A stretch of DNA of 64,000 bases from Quillaja saponaria (taxonomy: Eukaryota; Streptophyta; Magnoliopsida; Fabales; Quillajaceae): the NCBI GenBank assembly GCA_029379385.1, contig CM055617.1, forward strand, positions 1,922,001 to 1,986,000, given 5' to 3'. Below, in pieces: positions 14,464-27,438 of this stretch; within the stretch, counting starts at the first letter, position 1, and each line of letters starts with the position of its first letter. The notes below the pieces were generated by a model. That model saw nothing but the letters and a program-made list of their open reading frames with translations. It searched no databases and was not told where the DNA came from. The translations under genes were made by a program, and so were the position numbers.

Positions 14464-16355
14464 ATGGATGAGGCGGCAGCCACATCTGCGTCGATGATTC
14501 ATTCTTCAACTTCTAGTACATCGTCGTCGTCGTCCTCCTCCTCCTCATCCATCTTTACCAATTACCCTTTCATTTCTGCTGTCGTAGCTTTCGCCATTGC
14601 TCAATCCATCAAGTTTTTTACCACATGGTTGGTCTCTCTTCTCTCTTTCTCTCTTTCTCTCTCAAATTTCATAAAGATCGTTTCTTTTTCAATGGAAAAT
14701 ATTGGGATCTGAAATTTATTTTCGGGAAAGAATTGTTTATTTATTGGATTTCTCAATTCAAAAACAGTTTTTCTTTTAAGGGGAAAAAGAAAGAAAGCAG
14801 TGGTGATTTATGTCAGTGATATGTGGAACGGAAACTTATCAAAGGAATTATAGATGGTATTTCGTCAAATTCTTGATATGTTTCTGAATTTGAATTTTCA
14901 ACTAGGTTGTCATTTCCTTATTTATATGCAATTTGTGGGCTTCAATTTTTGAACGATGCACAATTTCTCTATAGTGTATCTGCTTGTTTACTATTTAATT
15001 TATCCTAAGAGTGTTAATGTTTTGTAGATTTTCAGGTACAAGGAAAAAAGATGGGATCTTAAGCAACTTGCTGGATCTGGTGGAATGCCATCATCTCATT
15101 CAGCAACTGTAACTGCTCTTGCTGCAGCAATTGGGTTCCAAGAAGGCTTTGGAGGATCTTTGTTTGCTACTGCATTGATCTTAGCTTGTATTGTATGATT
15201 TTTCTCTATGCCTTTTGGAGTTTTCTTGAAATTTCTTGTCTTTGAATCTGATATATGGATGACAGCCAATTACTGCTTCATCTCTGCAAAATGCACACGC
15301 GAGCTAATGACACATTCAAATTTCATAACCATATGCATTATATCTGTATTATACATCATAGCCTTCAATATCTGAAAACACATAAATTGATGTTCTTGAT
15401 AAGAAAGTCATGTTTAACCAACGGTTTGCATATTTTGGTAGATTTTTTATGTTGAAATTTGGTGGCAGGTGATGTATGATGCTACCGGAGTAAGATTACA
15501 GGCTGGACGCCAAGCAGAGGTAAGCTGCTTTGCTACTGCTCTTCTCCCATCTTCCCCTTTATTTCTTAACTTCTTTGTTTTGGTATACTTATATATTAAA
15601 TGTTTGTAACTGGACACTTATCAGGTATTGAACCAAATTGTTTATGAACTTCCTGCTGAACACCCTCTGGCTGAGAGCAGACCACTGCGTGAACTTCTTG
15701 GCCACACTCCTCCACAGGTTCACTATTTTGCATAAGATTGCCTCTTATAATATTTGGTGGATGTAGATTTAAGTAATGGATACATATGAAACACCAATTA
15801 AAACATGTGACGCTGTCTAACAATCTACCGATATTGAAATTCTGTGCTCTAATAATTTTATTAGTCCTACCAATTTAATATTAAATTATTATCTATAGTT
15901 GTATATAGAGAAAGATATTGTATTGTACGCAACTTTTGTTGTCACACATTTAAAGCTAAGTAATGTCAAATTGCTGTCTCATAAATGCTAAATATCATGT
16001 TGTAGTACATTTGAAATACATAAATCCCTACATTCTGAGTTCTGGTTCTAACATTCTATGGGTGCCATTGAGATGATGAGAATTTATCACTGTAGAGATA
16101 ATCATGTGCCTAATGATATATTCAAGTTCTCAGATTATAGAAAGCCTACATTTCTGTTATTAAAAATTCTGCAAGTTGCAGGTTGAAAATCATTTTGTTT
16201 ATAAGCAACTTACAAGTAAAATAGTTGTAGTTATGAACTGCTGTAGGATGGTGATGCTCTTTAATATTCCAATTCTGTTTCAGGTTATTGCTGGTGGATT
16301 GCTTGGAATTATTACGGGAGCGATAGGCCATTTGATAACCCAGGCTATTTCTTAA
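14464..16355 (+). CDS. VPAC / DUF212 membrane protein (acid phosphatase/vanadium-dependent haloperoxidase-related)
   Basis: Five exons: 14464-14627, 15036-15192, 15469-15519, 15625-15717 and 16284-16355. They total 537 nt, giving 178 residues. The N-terminus is a serine run coded by TCG/TCC repeats and may be poorly ordered. It is followed by a membrane segment (FISAVVAFAIAQSIKFFTTW). Exon 2 holds GGMPSSHSATVTALAAAIG, the family's PAP2/haloperoxidase-like motif with PSSHS. Exons 3 to 5 give YDATGVRLQAGRQAEVLNQI, RPLRELLGHTPPQ and a final hydrophobic helix (IAGGLLGIITGAIGHLI). The biochemical role of this plant and cyanobacterial family is not established; the name comes only from similarity. 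Homologues are At1g67600 and At1g24350. A CT-rich tract follows the first donor at about 14,633-14,662. Confidence 0.9.
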
Positions 16356-17443
16356 AAAGTTGATACAGCAGTAAATGCTACCTCTGTCAGCATACTTAGT
16401 AGTCCACTCTGATGATGCCATGCTATAAAGTTGAACTCGCCAATCTGTGGTTCAAAAGCTTTCTTTCTTCAGAACTGGATATATAGCTCTCTGCAAACTA
16501 ATCATCATGGTAATATCTTTGACTGCTTCCATGTAAACAGAAGGAAATTAAAGATAAAATTTTATTGATTGCATTATTGGATCAAAGGAAAGTATCCGTC
16601 AAATGGAGTAACTCAATTACCTGAATACTTGTTTAAATAACTATTGTTTCTCTTATTACCACGTCCGTAGATCACTTCTTGACTTGCAATTCTATCGTTT
16701 GGCAATTGTTGGTTTTGCTAATATGGGTTTGGTGGAACCAAAAATGCATATACAAAAAATTGGGACAATGATCAGGCTGCTGGTTTATAAGACGCTTCGG
16801 CAGGCCGAAATAATTCAACTGGGTACCTTCGTTGCAGGGGTTGTGTTAGGACTCAGTCAAGTGATAAACGTTAAGCAGTAAGGCCAACTTGTCAAATCAA
16901 TCTTCTCCAATTAAGGAATTTCGAACTAGTCAATGAAAAATTAACATATATAGTTTTGAAGTAGGAAATCAATGAAAAAAACACATTTTCTTCTTAGCCA
17001 GGCTAATCCTTTGGAAATCTCCATAAAAATGCAAATGAGTAACAAAACAAAATGGGGAGCAGTAGAACGTCAGTCCAGCTCATAATACCTATTAAACATG
17101 GGGTTTTATAGATTCTTGTGGCCTAACAAAATTGTTTTAAATTGTTATTCCATATACAAATTGCTTCAAACTCTCCGAGTGCCGCATAATAGTAATCAGT
17201 CTAAATCAGCTCCTACGGAAACAAGAGTGTGTGTGTTAAAAAGAATGAACAAAATGTTTCCTATATATTGATTGCATATACACCCAATACAGCACAAAAA
17301 ACTGCATTTCCAGCATAGGATCCCCAGCAGGAGCAAATGTTTCCTATATATTGATTGCCTGTACACCCAATACAGCACAAAAAACTCTGCATTTCCAGCA
17401 TAGGATCCCCAACAACTGTTGACCTTGAACGCCAGGCAATGTG
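16356..17443. other. Convergent intergenic region between VPAC and the monooxygenase pseudogene
   Basis: About 1.1 kb holding the VPAC 3' UTR and the dead gene's 3' flank. A 65-codon plus-strand frame at 16684-16881 lacks an ATG at its start and matches no family I know. The right end contains an 83-bp tandem duplication, listed separately. Confidence 0.45.
17253..17412. repeat. Two-copy 83-bp tandem duplication
   Basis: Copy 1 starts at 17253 and copy 2 at 17336, both opening aatgtttcctatatattgat and closing with a tccagcataggatcccca block. They differ at a few bases. The duplication lies just past the 3' end of the pseudogene. Confidence 0.9.
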
Positions 17444-20400
17444 TTAATCAGGCCTGACTAAAATGGCACGTTTGTCAGACATCTTGCAGATATCCCACCA
17501 TGAAGGCGAAGTTGCAGATACCTTGTCTTCTGTAACGTCTATGTAATTCTCCCAAGGTGCCAATGCATCCTTACTTCCTAGTTCAATACCTTCAACAGTA
17601 TCAGCGGACCACATGACACATGTCCTAACAGAAACTCGGAATTTCTCAGCCACCTTGAATGCTGCATGCGCTAGACTGTAAGATTCTTCTGCAGGTGCTG
17701 TGATGAGAAGGAACTCAACTTTGTCCCTAGATATAAGGTCCAGGGTAGAAATTGTCTCCTACAAGATTTTATACAATAAGACGACCCCAGAACTACTGAA
17801 GATAAAAAGCCTCTTGTGAAACAAGGATTTCCTGCTTTAGAGTTTAAACGTATAATAAGGGCAGCACAATATCCACATGTTGGAACAAGGAAGAACAATA
17901 ATTCATGTCTGGGATAAAAAGCTTATAGTTTTGGGTTTCTTCAAGGTGTGTAAGCAAAGCAAACGGGTGGTGCTAATCTGGACTGGCAAACAATATATAT
18001 ACACAATACTCATATTTAGGAAAAGGAGCTATGGGCATATTATTTAGGTGATCCGTACCTATTTTATGATGATAATGCATATAGAAATGAGTACATTCCT
18101 CCGTTGACTGATTAACTCTCACATTCATATGGGGCAACCTTGCCCCTGGATATGCAGAAGGAATATAGTCCCTCCTACGACCAGTAGGTTCTTCTGGAGC
18201 ACCCAGTGCACCGAAATTCTCTGGCACAATTGCTCCTTGTAGGTATCTACTATCAGTTGCTTCGTTAGATGGGTATATGCCAAAATATACAGCATTCAGT
18301 TATGTTAACATGGATTCAACTATCCTACTTTGATCAAATTAAGAAGTTTTCTGAAATCTTGGCCGTTAAGCTAAGAAATTTGAAACAGAAGCAGCTACCT
18401 GGTGAATAGAACAGAAGTGACACCTTTTTTGGCAACAAGAAAAAAGAAACAATGAAAGTGATACCTAAAACCAAGATCCTCAGCAGGGAACTGAAGTTGA
18501 AGCCTCTTTCCTTCTTCAAATATACATCTTAGCATAGCAAGCCTCATAGATCCAAGAGGATTATTTTCATTTAAAAGAGATTCTGAGAGCTGTGCACGAC
18601 CTAATGCAAAAATTCCATCCAAAACTGCCTTCTGCAGTCCAGATGGTAAGATGGAACCCACCCCATTATCAATTAATCTATGTACTGCAGATAAACAAAA
18701 AGGGAAAAGTTATAGCTGCATTTCTTTTATTAGTGGAAGCCATTGCTAGTCACATTTCAAATGGCTTGAATTGAAAGTCAAAGCAATATGTTCATTCAGA
18801 TTACCTGAATTTGCAACGGTTGGATTAAGACATAGTGCAGCAGGAACTGCCATGGCTGCTTTAAAGGTTTGAACACTTAGTGTTGTATTAAATATAGCAA
18901 TCTGACAACAGAAGAGGTTTAGGGTCCATCTAACTTCAGAATAAAGATGCACCAGTAAGTATTGTACAGAAAGATAAAAGTACTACCGGCCTACGTTCCC
19001 TTTCATAAGCATTTAGTATTGAAGATGGTGCAATACCCTTGACTACTGAAGCTATTTTCCAGGCAAGATTATGAGCATCCTGAACGCCAGTATTCATTCC
19101 TGCTATATCAAGTAGAATCCCTATATTAATAATTTCCTTTGGATTGAACAAAAGAACTAGCAAAACCATATCAATCTGTTAAATCTCATTAAGCAGGTAA
19201 CAAAAATTGAAATTGAGTATAAAAGGTTCTGAGTTCTCAAAGCCATCCTAATATAATGACTAGAGTATAACAAAAATCTGTTGATGGCATAGCATAGAAA
19301 TGACATATGTCTCAATCCACTTTTTGACATATTTTCTGCAGTTACAGATGCCTCTCCTTCAGTCACTTGTATGTGTATATATATATCTAACAAATATAGA
19401 CGGTGAGCCTTTTGAAAAGTTGTATGTGAAAAAAAGTTATATGGCTTGTGCTTGTTTCTTTCTTATGTGCTTTTGTGCATAATAAATTAGAGGCATTATT
19501 ATAAAATACATCACAAATTGCATTTTTTTGTCTTTTATGAACCATACACCAGAGGAGTTTTTTTCCGCAGAAAAACTAAAACTAACCAAATCCCCAGCTG
19601 GAGGGAATCGATGAGCAGCTTCTCCGGCAAGTATAACTCGGTTGTTACAACATATAAACTTTTCTGCAACTTCAGCATGCATAACCCATGGCTTTATGTC
19701 AATCACATTTATGTCTCCAAGCTCTTGACCAACTAGTTTGGTTATCAACTTCTCATATACCTATGATTACTTGAATGCTTTAGAAGGACAATCATTTAAC
19801 CATGAAGATGTTAGAGTTTACACTATAAACACATGATTCACAATTGCCAATATGTCTATCTGATGCGTAGCAAAAGTAGAATGGATAACTTCTTTTCAAG
19901 TCTTAGTTTTCTAACCCCGGCACACATCTTTATAAATAAGGAAGCACTTCCAAGCCAATAAAAATAGAATGAGGGAATTATATACCTTTGGACTGAAATC
20001 CTCAGGGTTCTGCTGAGGTGGATAGAATGGCATCTGCAAGAACAATCAATAACCAAAAATCACATTTCTGGTGAACAATTAGAGTAGTACACTAGTACTA
20101 CAATCATGTAGTTGCATTATTATAATTTTCTAGAGCTTGTTGTACCTGAATATAAATTCCCCTTGCCTGAGATCTTGAGCAACAAGGACTCCAATAATAT
20201 TGGTAATGAAAACAATAAAGAGCATACCAGGGCTCTCCTTAAGCAAATACTGTCCAAGATCTCTACTCGTGAAATGGACACTCACAAGCTTTTGCAAGTC
20301 TTTCTCTCCTCTCATTTCTACGCCTACAAGTCTCCTTACTGTACTTTCTGCACCATCTGTACGCATAAGGATATTACAAGGGATACTCTGCTCCACTCAC

Positions 20401-21904
20401 TTCCCTTCACTGACACAAGATGCAGCCACAGTAACAAACTCATTGCTGGCATCAATGGATATGCATTCATGACCCATCATTATTTTCCTGTCACCTAGGT
20501 TTCCATTGCCTCGCATGCATTCAGGTGAATACAATTGGGAGCTTAGCTTTTCAAGCTGCTTAAGTAGTAACCCGTCAGTTTGTACTGCGAGAAGTGAGCA
20601 ACAGAGACTGGGCGACAACATGCTCAAAATCTGGTGACATTTAAAAGCCAAGTGAATCTCTTAATGCTTAACATTTACTGAATAGAGCAACCATAATGGG
20701 ACATTTAAAGCATATGATGATCAATTGTGTAATTATTTCCAAAAATTCCACGTTGGATAGTGAAGGTTCTTGTAGGATCAACTTCAGAATCCTATGAATC
20801 AGACGTAAAACATCTTTTTAAGTACAATAAAATTGCACCTTGAGGTTGAATGTGATCTACAGATCCAAGAATTGAACCAGAGAGCGAAGTACAATATATG
20901 AACTTCCACAAATCTACTGGAGGTTGAGACCTTTGGATCTCGTCAACAAGGCCATCTAATTTGCGGAATACCTAAAGAAGAACTCTTGATCAAAATATTT
21001 TATTATGATTTTCCATATAACAAATCTATCAAATTGTATCTCCTATATAAGAATTTAACCTCCATGGATCGATTGTTGATGAAGTGAGCTTGTGATGTTT
21101 AGAAAAGGTCTTGCTTCTCTCAAGAACAGCACACTTTACCCCTACAACAAAAGGATCATAAAATACGTGCACTATAAATCAGCAAGCCCAAATTCACTCG
21201 AATGAACTACTTGAATAATATATAAGGGGAAACAAACAAATATGAAATGGGTCAAGCAATAACATACTCAACAGGGCAAGTACTAGTTACATATTACTAA
21301 TGAAAAAAAGGAATATCAATATAGACAATTCCTAGCACTGACAGTACATGATAATAAAAAAAGGAAAGAAGAAATTTCCTGTAAAGAAATTAGAAACTTA
21401 AAGGTCCACTGTACATATCCTTTTACGCAAAATCTAGCTCGAGCACTATCCTTTGGGCACTTGGAACAATTGCAGTCATAATTCCCAGCTGAAACAATGT
21501 GTGCCATAAAGGCTTCCAAATTTTAGATTTTCAATTCCCAAACAAAGTTTTCTTCAATTGAAATCAAGCTTATGGGATTGATTAACAGAGCTGCACCGGA
21601 GTTGACAAACTTCAAAGTAGTGTAAAATTGCAAAATTTTCCTTTTCATACTACATTGTTTATGAGCAAGCAGGGTTCATAAACAGATAAGCCTAAGAATA
21701 CCTAATTGTGTCGGAAGAATAGAGAAAATTAGGCCCACTGGTCCTGCACCAATAATCAAAACTGGAAGCACAGAATCGTTGCCATTGACAAGCTCAGCCT
21801 TGGAGAAGTTTCTCCTTCGAAAGTACCCAAAGTGGGTAAACTCCGTTTCTGGATTTAGTTTTGAGGACTCCATTAAACCTCTTCAAAAACCTTAAAACCC
21901 CCAT
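17444..21904 (-). pseudogene. FAD-dependent monooxygenase (UbiH/PheA-like, EMB2421-type), disrupted
   Basis: Remains of a flavoprotein hydroxylase. Exon-like blocks: 21702-21873, 21060-21141, 20839-20971, 20146-20630, 19986-20033, 19587-19760, 18987-19099, 18805-18901, 18465-18684, about 18099-18246, and 17444-17758. Family signatures survive: the FAD-binding LIIGAGPVGL, AHFINNRSME, DGAESTVRRLVG, AAHRFPPAG and GMNTGVQDAHNLAWK. The frame is broken by one missing base at about 21092-21097, 20612-20616, 20571-20576, 20147-20155 and 19591-19595. TGA at 20397-20399 stands where VSEGK continues to VEQS. TAA at 17444-17446 interrupts RPD and HIAWR. The FAD-binding GDAAH motif reads GEAAH, and the donor after exon 10 reads GA. 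A targeting-like leader from ATG 21904 lies in another frame than the body (ATG 21873). Splice sites are mostly intact, so decay looks recent. Its Arabidopsis counterpart At1g24340 is an EMBRYO DEFECTIVE gene, so an intact copy is expected elsewhere. Confidence 0.88.
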
Positions 21905-23520
21905 GACCCAGAATTTGAAATCCAACCTCACTTCACTTGTTCTCCATGCTAGGAAAATTTAAGGTCAGAAAATTATACTGCACTGTTCTAAGCAGCGGGA
22001 ACTGGATTATTCAAGGTTGAAATAGCTTGTGGAACCCCAGCCCTAATTTTTATCCTTCATCTCAGTCACTACAGTGTAATCAGGCTTCACTCCTTCTTCT
22101 TCTACTAGCTCCCCTCAACAGACACTATCCTAGCCAGCGAGAAACATGTTACTGTGGGCCCCTTGTATGTAAATCTACCATGGCAGTTAAGTTGGCACCA
22201 TGTGATTTAATATCTTGTGCTTAGTTACCAAAATACTGATCAAGATGGGGCCATTCCTTAAGCAATCAATTTCAATTTATTGAAGCAATTGTACCTTGCA
22301 GAAACCTATACTTGGACAGGCCCGTTACGGCCATGTGAATAAGTTCAGAGACCCCACATCATCATCTGAAACCTCCATTATCAATTCCCTCCCCGACCCT
22401 GCCTTCTGATTATCTTATGCAGTTCACAATCTTACATCGTCCACTTGTCCTTGATCAGATAGTGAAGCCCCCAGTAACGGTTAAAAAGGAAAACCGTATT
22501 TCAAAAAACCTTTCTCTCTTGGGAGCAGTATAAATTTTTTTCCTTTGTGTCTGCTGACTCACTGACTCCTCCCAAGATTCCGTTGTGAGTGAAGATGAAA
22601 TGTGGGTTGCACCCCACCTGCAATTACTTAGTAACAAAGTCCACAAATTCCCATGTAAATGTTTATTTTTTGCAGCTTTTCTTTTTTACTATTACTACTG
22701 CCATATGTGGCTTTTGATAGTATTTTAATGTTCACTGGATCTGAACTTCTATCTGGTTATGCAACTCTCAGAATTCCATGGTTGTAACTTGTAAGGTATC
22801 ATATTTTCTGTCCCAAGGTTTCGCATCTGGCAATATCTACGTTTTCAAACTTCAACTCTCAGAAATTATAATGGGTTCTAGTTTTAGATTCACTAAAATA
22901 GAACATAAGGTTAGCTGCTTAGCTTCTTAGCTTTTTGTACTTAGCTTTTCAGTTCTTTGTTTTTGTGGGGTACTTCAAAGGTGTTTAGGATGTTAACTTA
23001 CGAAATTAGTTAGGTTTCTTTAAAATTTCCAACTGGGTCCCCTGTTACACTCATAGGATTTCAAATATAGGGGTGTCCTTGCCGCGTTCTGTTGTTTTTG
23101 TTTGACATATCTAATTTGGCAACTGCATTTTAATCACTTGTAAAGGAAAGCCATATGGTTTCTTCTTCTATTTGGTAGGAAGAGTTTTTGGTTTCTCGTG
23201 TTTGATCAAATGACTGGTTTAACTTACCTCGTTGGGTAGGCTTTCCAAGTTGAATAGTTTTTGGAAGGCTCACATATACAAGAATAAGTATTTACGGAAA
23301 TATTATTTTCCGGCCAGCATCTGGCCCCAGATATATTTCTGCACAGATTATGAGATACAAAATGTTATAAACTTGGATCCATAACAAAGAAAAAGAGTTG
23401 CAGACTTCAAATTTTTTTTCACTTTTGAAGCAGTAATTTGAATAGATTTGTTACGCAGTGTTCATCCATTATACTTGTGTGTGTCTGTGTGTGAGGGAGA
23501 GGGAGAGAGATTGAAAAAGA
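21905..23520. other. Divergent intergenic region upstream of the remorin gene
   Basis: About 1.6 kb. The right end is a plausible remorin leader with a GT/GA-rich tract (23,475-23,513) just before the ATG. I recognise no coding sequence or repeat in the remainder. Confidence 0.45.
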
Positions 23521-25448
23521 ATGAGGTCTGTAGAAGATAAGGGGTGCTATAACCATGGACCATCCCAGAAGATTTCAAACAGCAGTGCCATCACTGTTGA
23601 GTTTCACAAAGAGAATGGAGTTAATCGTGTTTCCCATCACCAAACAACTTTAGGAAAACCGACCCCATCAAAGTGGGACGATGCACAAAAATGGCTTGTA
23701 GGATTGTCAAGAGGCGGAGAGAAAAACCAAGCTAAGAGCAAGCCCCGGAATTCCAATGCAGATGATTTGAGACTAATAGCTCCTGTCCCTCAGAAGGAGC
23801 AGGATTATTCGAGTAGTGAGAAGGAAGAGGAAGAAGAAGTAGTAAATGGATGCCTATGGTTTTGCAACATCAAATCAATATGCAGTGGAGACGAAGAATG
23901 TAGACTGTGATGAGTCAATTTGGCGAGTAAATAAGGCTTCAGAAAATTCAATTTCTGCTGTTCGATCAATATGTGTGAGAGATATGGGAACAGAAATGAC
24001 TCCCATTGCGAGCCAGGAGCCTTCAAGAACTGCCACCCCCATCAGAGCCACAACTCCTGCAGTAAGGAGCCCTATTTCTTCAGGATCCTCTACTCCAGTA
24101 GGGTATCAAAATGGGTTCCAGGTTTCTGAGGGATATCAAACTGGACTAACATCTGCAGAGGAAAATCTTGCTGGCAGAAGTAATGGTACTACTAGACAGT
24201 GTGAGCATGAACGTAATGCTTCTAAGATGACAGCGGGCAACAATGCTATTCAAGCTAGAAAGTTAAGTCCTTTAGAAAGCCGAGCAGTGGCCTGGGATGA
24301 GGCAGAACGTGCCAAATACATGGCAAGGTAACTTAACAATCCTTTCTACTCACTAGTTAACTGCGTTCAATGATTCAGAAACTGAAAAGTAGTTTGTAAC
24401 CAACATTTGGAATTATCGGCTTGCGGAGTTTTCTCACATGCCATAGACTAACATGGGCATCAGAATTATACTGAGTGGCTTTATATTTCTATAATTGTAT
24501 TATGTTGGTGTAGGTTCAAGCGTGAAGAAGTGAGGATTCAAGCCTGGGAAAATCATGAGAAGAGAAAAGCTGAGATGGAAATGAGAAATATGGAGGTGCT
24601 TTATGAATTATTTCTTATATATGTTCTGTTCTTATCCATTCATCATAATATAAGCTGCTTTGCATTTTCCATGGTAGGATAGTAGTATCTTAAATGGATT
24701 TACATTGGTTAGATCTTCAAGACTCGAGAGGATTATAAAGTATGTAAACCTCCTCCTGGTAGCTTCTGCAACATTCGTGTCAGTGGTAATGTTGGTATTG
24801 ATTGTAACCTTTTAATGATGTAGATAAAAAGGCTTTTTTTTTCTTCTTTATCCCCATAGCATTCCCCCTCTGGGAGCTTGCATGTTTAATTAATGCCTAA
24901 AGTGGCAGTTCTTTAACCATTCTGACAAGGCATTACTTTTTATGGTTTCATAACCATTTAGTGAGCATAAATCTTTATTAATGGCCTTGAGATGAATTCA
25001 TTAAACGGGCTATCCAGGCACAACCAATTGATGCATATTTGATAGCTCGAAAACTGATTATGTACTGAGAAGTACATGCATATGACAGATGCAAAGTGAT
25101 ACAGAAATACACACTATGTATGTGCTTCCTAGAGATAGGCATTGCTTAAAAGGGGTAAACATTATAATTTTGTTGACATATCTTCTGATGTATAATACAC
25201 GGACTCAACTGTTTTAAGGCCTTGTATTTTCTTTGTAGGTGAAAGCTGAGAGAATGAAAACTCGAGCACAAGAGAAGTTGGCAAATAAACTAGCTGCTAG
25301 TAGAAGAATTGCTGAAGAGAAGCGTGCAAGTGCCGAAGCTAAACTTAATGAAAAATCTCTGAAGACTACAGAAAAGGCAGACTATATAAAAAGGACAGGG
25401 CGTGTGCCTTCTTCGTTCTCCTTCAAGCTGCCTTCCCTTTGCTGGTAG
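23521..25448 (+). CDS. Remorin family protein, with a one-base frame break in exon 1
   Basis: Remorins are plant plasma-membrane nanodomain scaffold proteins. Exon 1 is 23521-24327, exon 2 24514-24595 and exon 3 25239-25448. The first part has SKWDDAQKWLVGLSRGGEK, typical of this long-N-terminus remorin group. The second part has MGTEMTPIASQEPSRTATPI and RAVAWDEAERAKYMARFKRE. Exons 2-3 give the coiled-coil Remorin_C domain and the ending SSFSFKLPSLCW. The two parts of exon 1 lie in different frames: frame 1 runs to a stop at 23910, and the domain-bearing frame opens at ATG 23846. The three exons sum to 1099 nt, one more than 366 codons, so there is one surplus base near 23835-23850, perhaps in the taaatgg run. 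Starting at 23846 gives an intact 257-residue protein. No plausible intron repairs the break. Homologue: At1g67590. Confidence 0.82.
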
Positions 25449-27438
25449 CAACTCTGCAGGATACATATAGAGATCTGCCTGTCACTTTTGTTTTACAGTA
25501 ATATTGTATCTTGTGGAATACTTTTGTGTCACTAGTTGCTTTTATTTTTGGGAGGAAGAAAAATGCATTAATGGTGCCAGTTCCTCAAATGAATTGCAGG
25601 TACCCCAATTTGAGGATGTCTTCTTCCTGTGACTAAGTTTTGTTTACCATATATATAATCTGGGAAGTTAGCAGATTAGAAAGTCACTGAATTGGTTTCT
25701 GCAACTAGTTCGCTATTACATTTGTTTCATAAATGCATGATTAATTTTTGAAGCACACCCTAGGCCTTGTAGTTTGCAATGACAACTTCATCTTGTGCTG
25801 CTCAATTGAAGCAATTTGAATGGACTTGATGACTTTTTTCCTCCCCTTCCTATATCTCCACATTCAGCAGGTGTAGTTATCTGTCAAGTTTAAATCATTT
25901 CAAGGATTAAAAAAATGATAAATCTTCTGGATGGACTCATTTCCTAAGGAGAATGCATGTCATGTGAGTTCTAGTGGAAGTTCCACTAACAGAAGGAGCT
26001 TGCCTCCTACAGAGAAAGGTGTTCAGAAAACAAATAAATTGTGCTAAAATTGGGTTGAAACTGTTTTATTATTATGAAGGGCTTTTCTTTTATTCTTTGT
26101 ATTCTTTTTTTCTCCTAGTGATTATTGTGAAGTGTCAACGACTTCAAATATACATTAAGCGAAAGATAATCATAATTGTAAAATAAACAAAAACTATAGT
26201 TTAATGTTAAATATTTATTTGAAACACCTTAAAAAATTATAAAATTAAACTCATTTCAAATGAATCTACACTTTTTATGTTTGGAAATAAATGAATTGGT
26301 GTATAATTTAAATTAAACGTATTTGAAATTCACATTTTGTTTAATTATGAATTATATATTAAATAGGTTATATTTTATTTTATAAAATTATTTGTGATAA
26401 ATTATTATTCTATTCACCTTCAAATGATATTTTTATTTTTAATATTACATGTATTTTTTACTTAAATAAAGTTATAAAAAGTTATCACTACTGCATCTTA
26501 AATTTTATCTAAATAATTATAAGTTTTTTCCTCTCAACTTATTTTTTGTTCATTGAACAACAATTAATCTCATATTTTTATATTTTTAGTTTATCAACTA
26601 TAATTTTAATTAAAAAATTTGAAGGTAACATGGAAAAAATATATAAACTGAAATAAATTTTTTATTTATTATAAATAAGAGAATTAGGTTGAATTAATAA
26701 GTGTAATTTTTATTATAATAATTTTTTTAAAATAAATTAAATTATAAAATATATTTAAAATAAAATAAAATATATTTTTATTTTACTCCTAATATAAATT
26801 AAAATTTTATTCAACCAAAGAGGAGTGGAAATAATATTTTAGAATTTACACAAAATATTGGGATATTTTCAATAATTAGAATATTTTATAAAAAAATCGA
26901 GAGCCATCATATTGCGAAGTTCGAAAGCTGCTTCCTTTTTTTATCTACGAGGGTCACGTCGTCTTGTACTCTTTCTCGACGAGGTTCTCTCTCAGTCCAG
27001 CGCTCGCCGCTTTTTCTCTCTCGGTGTTATCTAGAAGACGTATCAATTTCACATTAATCCCTGTTTGGCTGAAGAGATCGAGAATTTTTCTTTAACTATT
27101 CTAATCTTTGCTTGTTTTTTTGCTTCGTGCCCTAAATTTCTAGGGTTTCATTGAAATCTATCCCATCTATAACTTCCATTCTGCGGAACAACACTAGAAT
27201 TGAAATCTGTAAGTAACCTTATTCCCACTGCTTTATTGTTTGATCTGGTATTATTACTAGATCTGAGTTTGTTTGAAGATAGGGTTTTGACTTGAATTTA
27301 CCTGGATTTTGATGTGCTTAAATGATAAATTGGGGGAATTCATTGTGATCTGGGTTTTATAACCAAACGAGTCAATATTGTTGGAATAGGATTTACTGGA
27401 TTAGGGTTTTTTGTGGGGTTCAGCGTTTAGTTGTATAT
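25449..27438. other. AT-rich intergenic region and CDKG2 promoter/leader
   Basis: About 2 kb. Positions 26,180-26,900 are extremely AT-rich with no recognisable transposon ends. From about 26,930 the base composition changes to a CT-rich leader typical of a plant 5' UTR. A likely leader intron runs 27209-27423 (gtaagt to ttcag), ending 15 bp before the CDKG2 ATG. Confidence 0.55.

Noticed and set aside
16684..16881. 65-codon frame after VPAC
   Set aside because: Starts without ATG, has no match I can name, and lies in a convergent spacer.
17444..21904. Assembly error as the explanation for all pseudogene lesions
   Set aside because: Several lesions are substitutions giving stops (TGA at 20397, TAA at 17444), and ten neighbouring genes with over 60 exons are intact. 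Random indel error would have hit those too.
23813..23882. A 70-bp intron repairing the remorin frame
   Set aside because: The donor context is weak, no GT-AG pair nearby restores the frame cleanly, and a one-base surplus explains the exon sum exactly.
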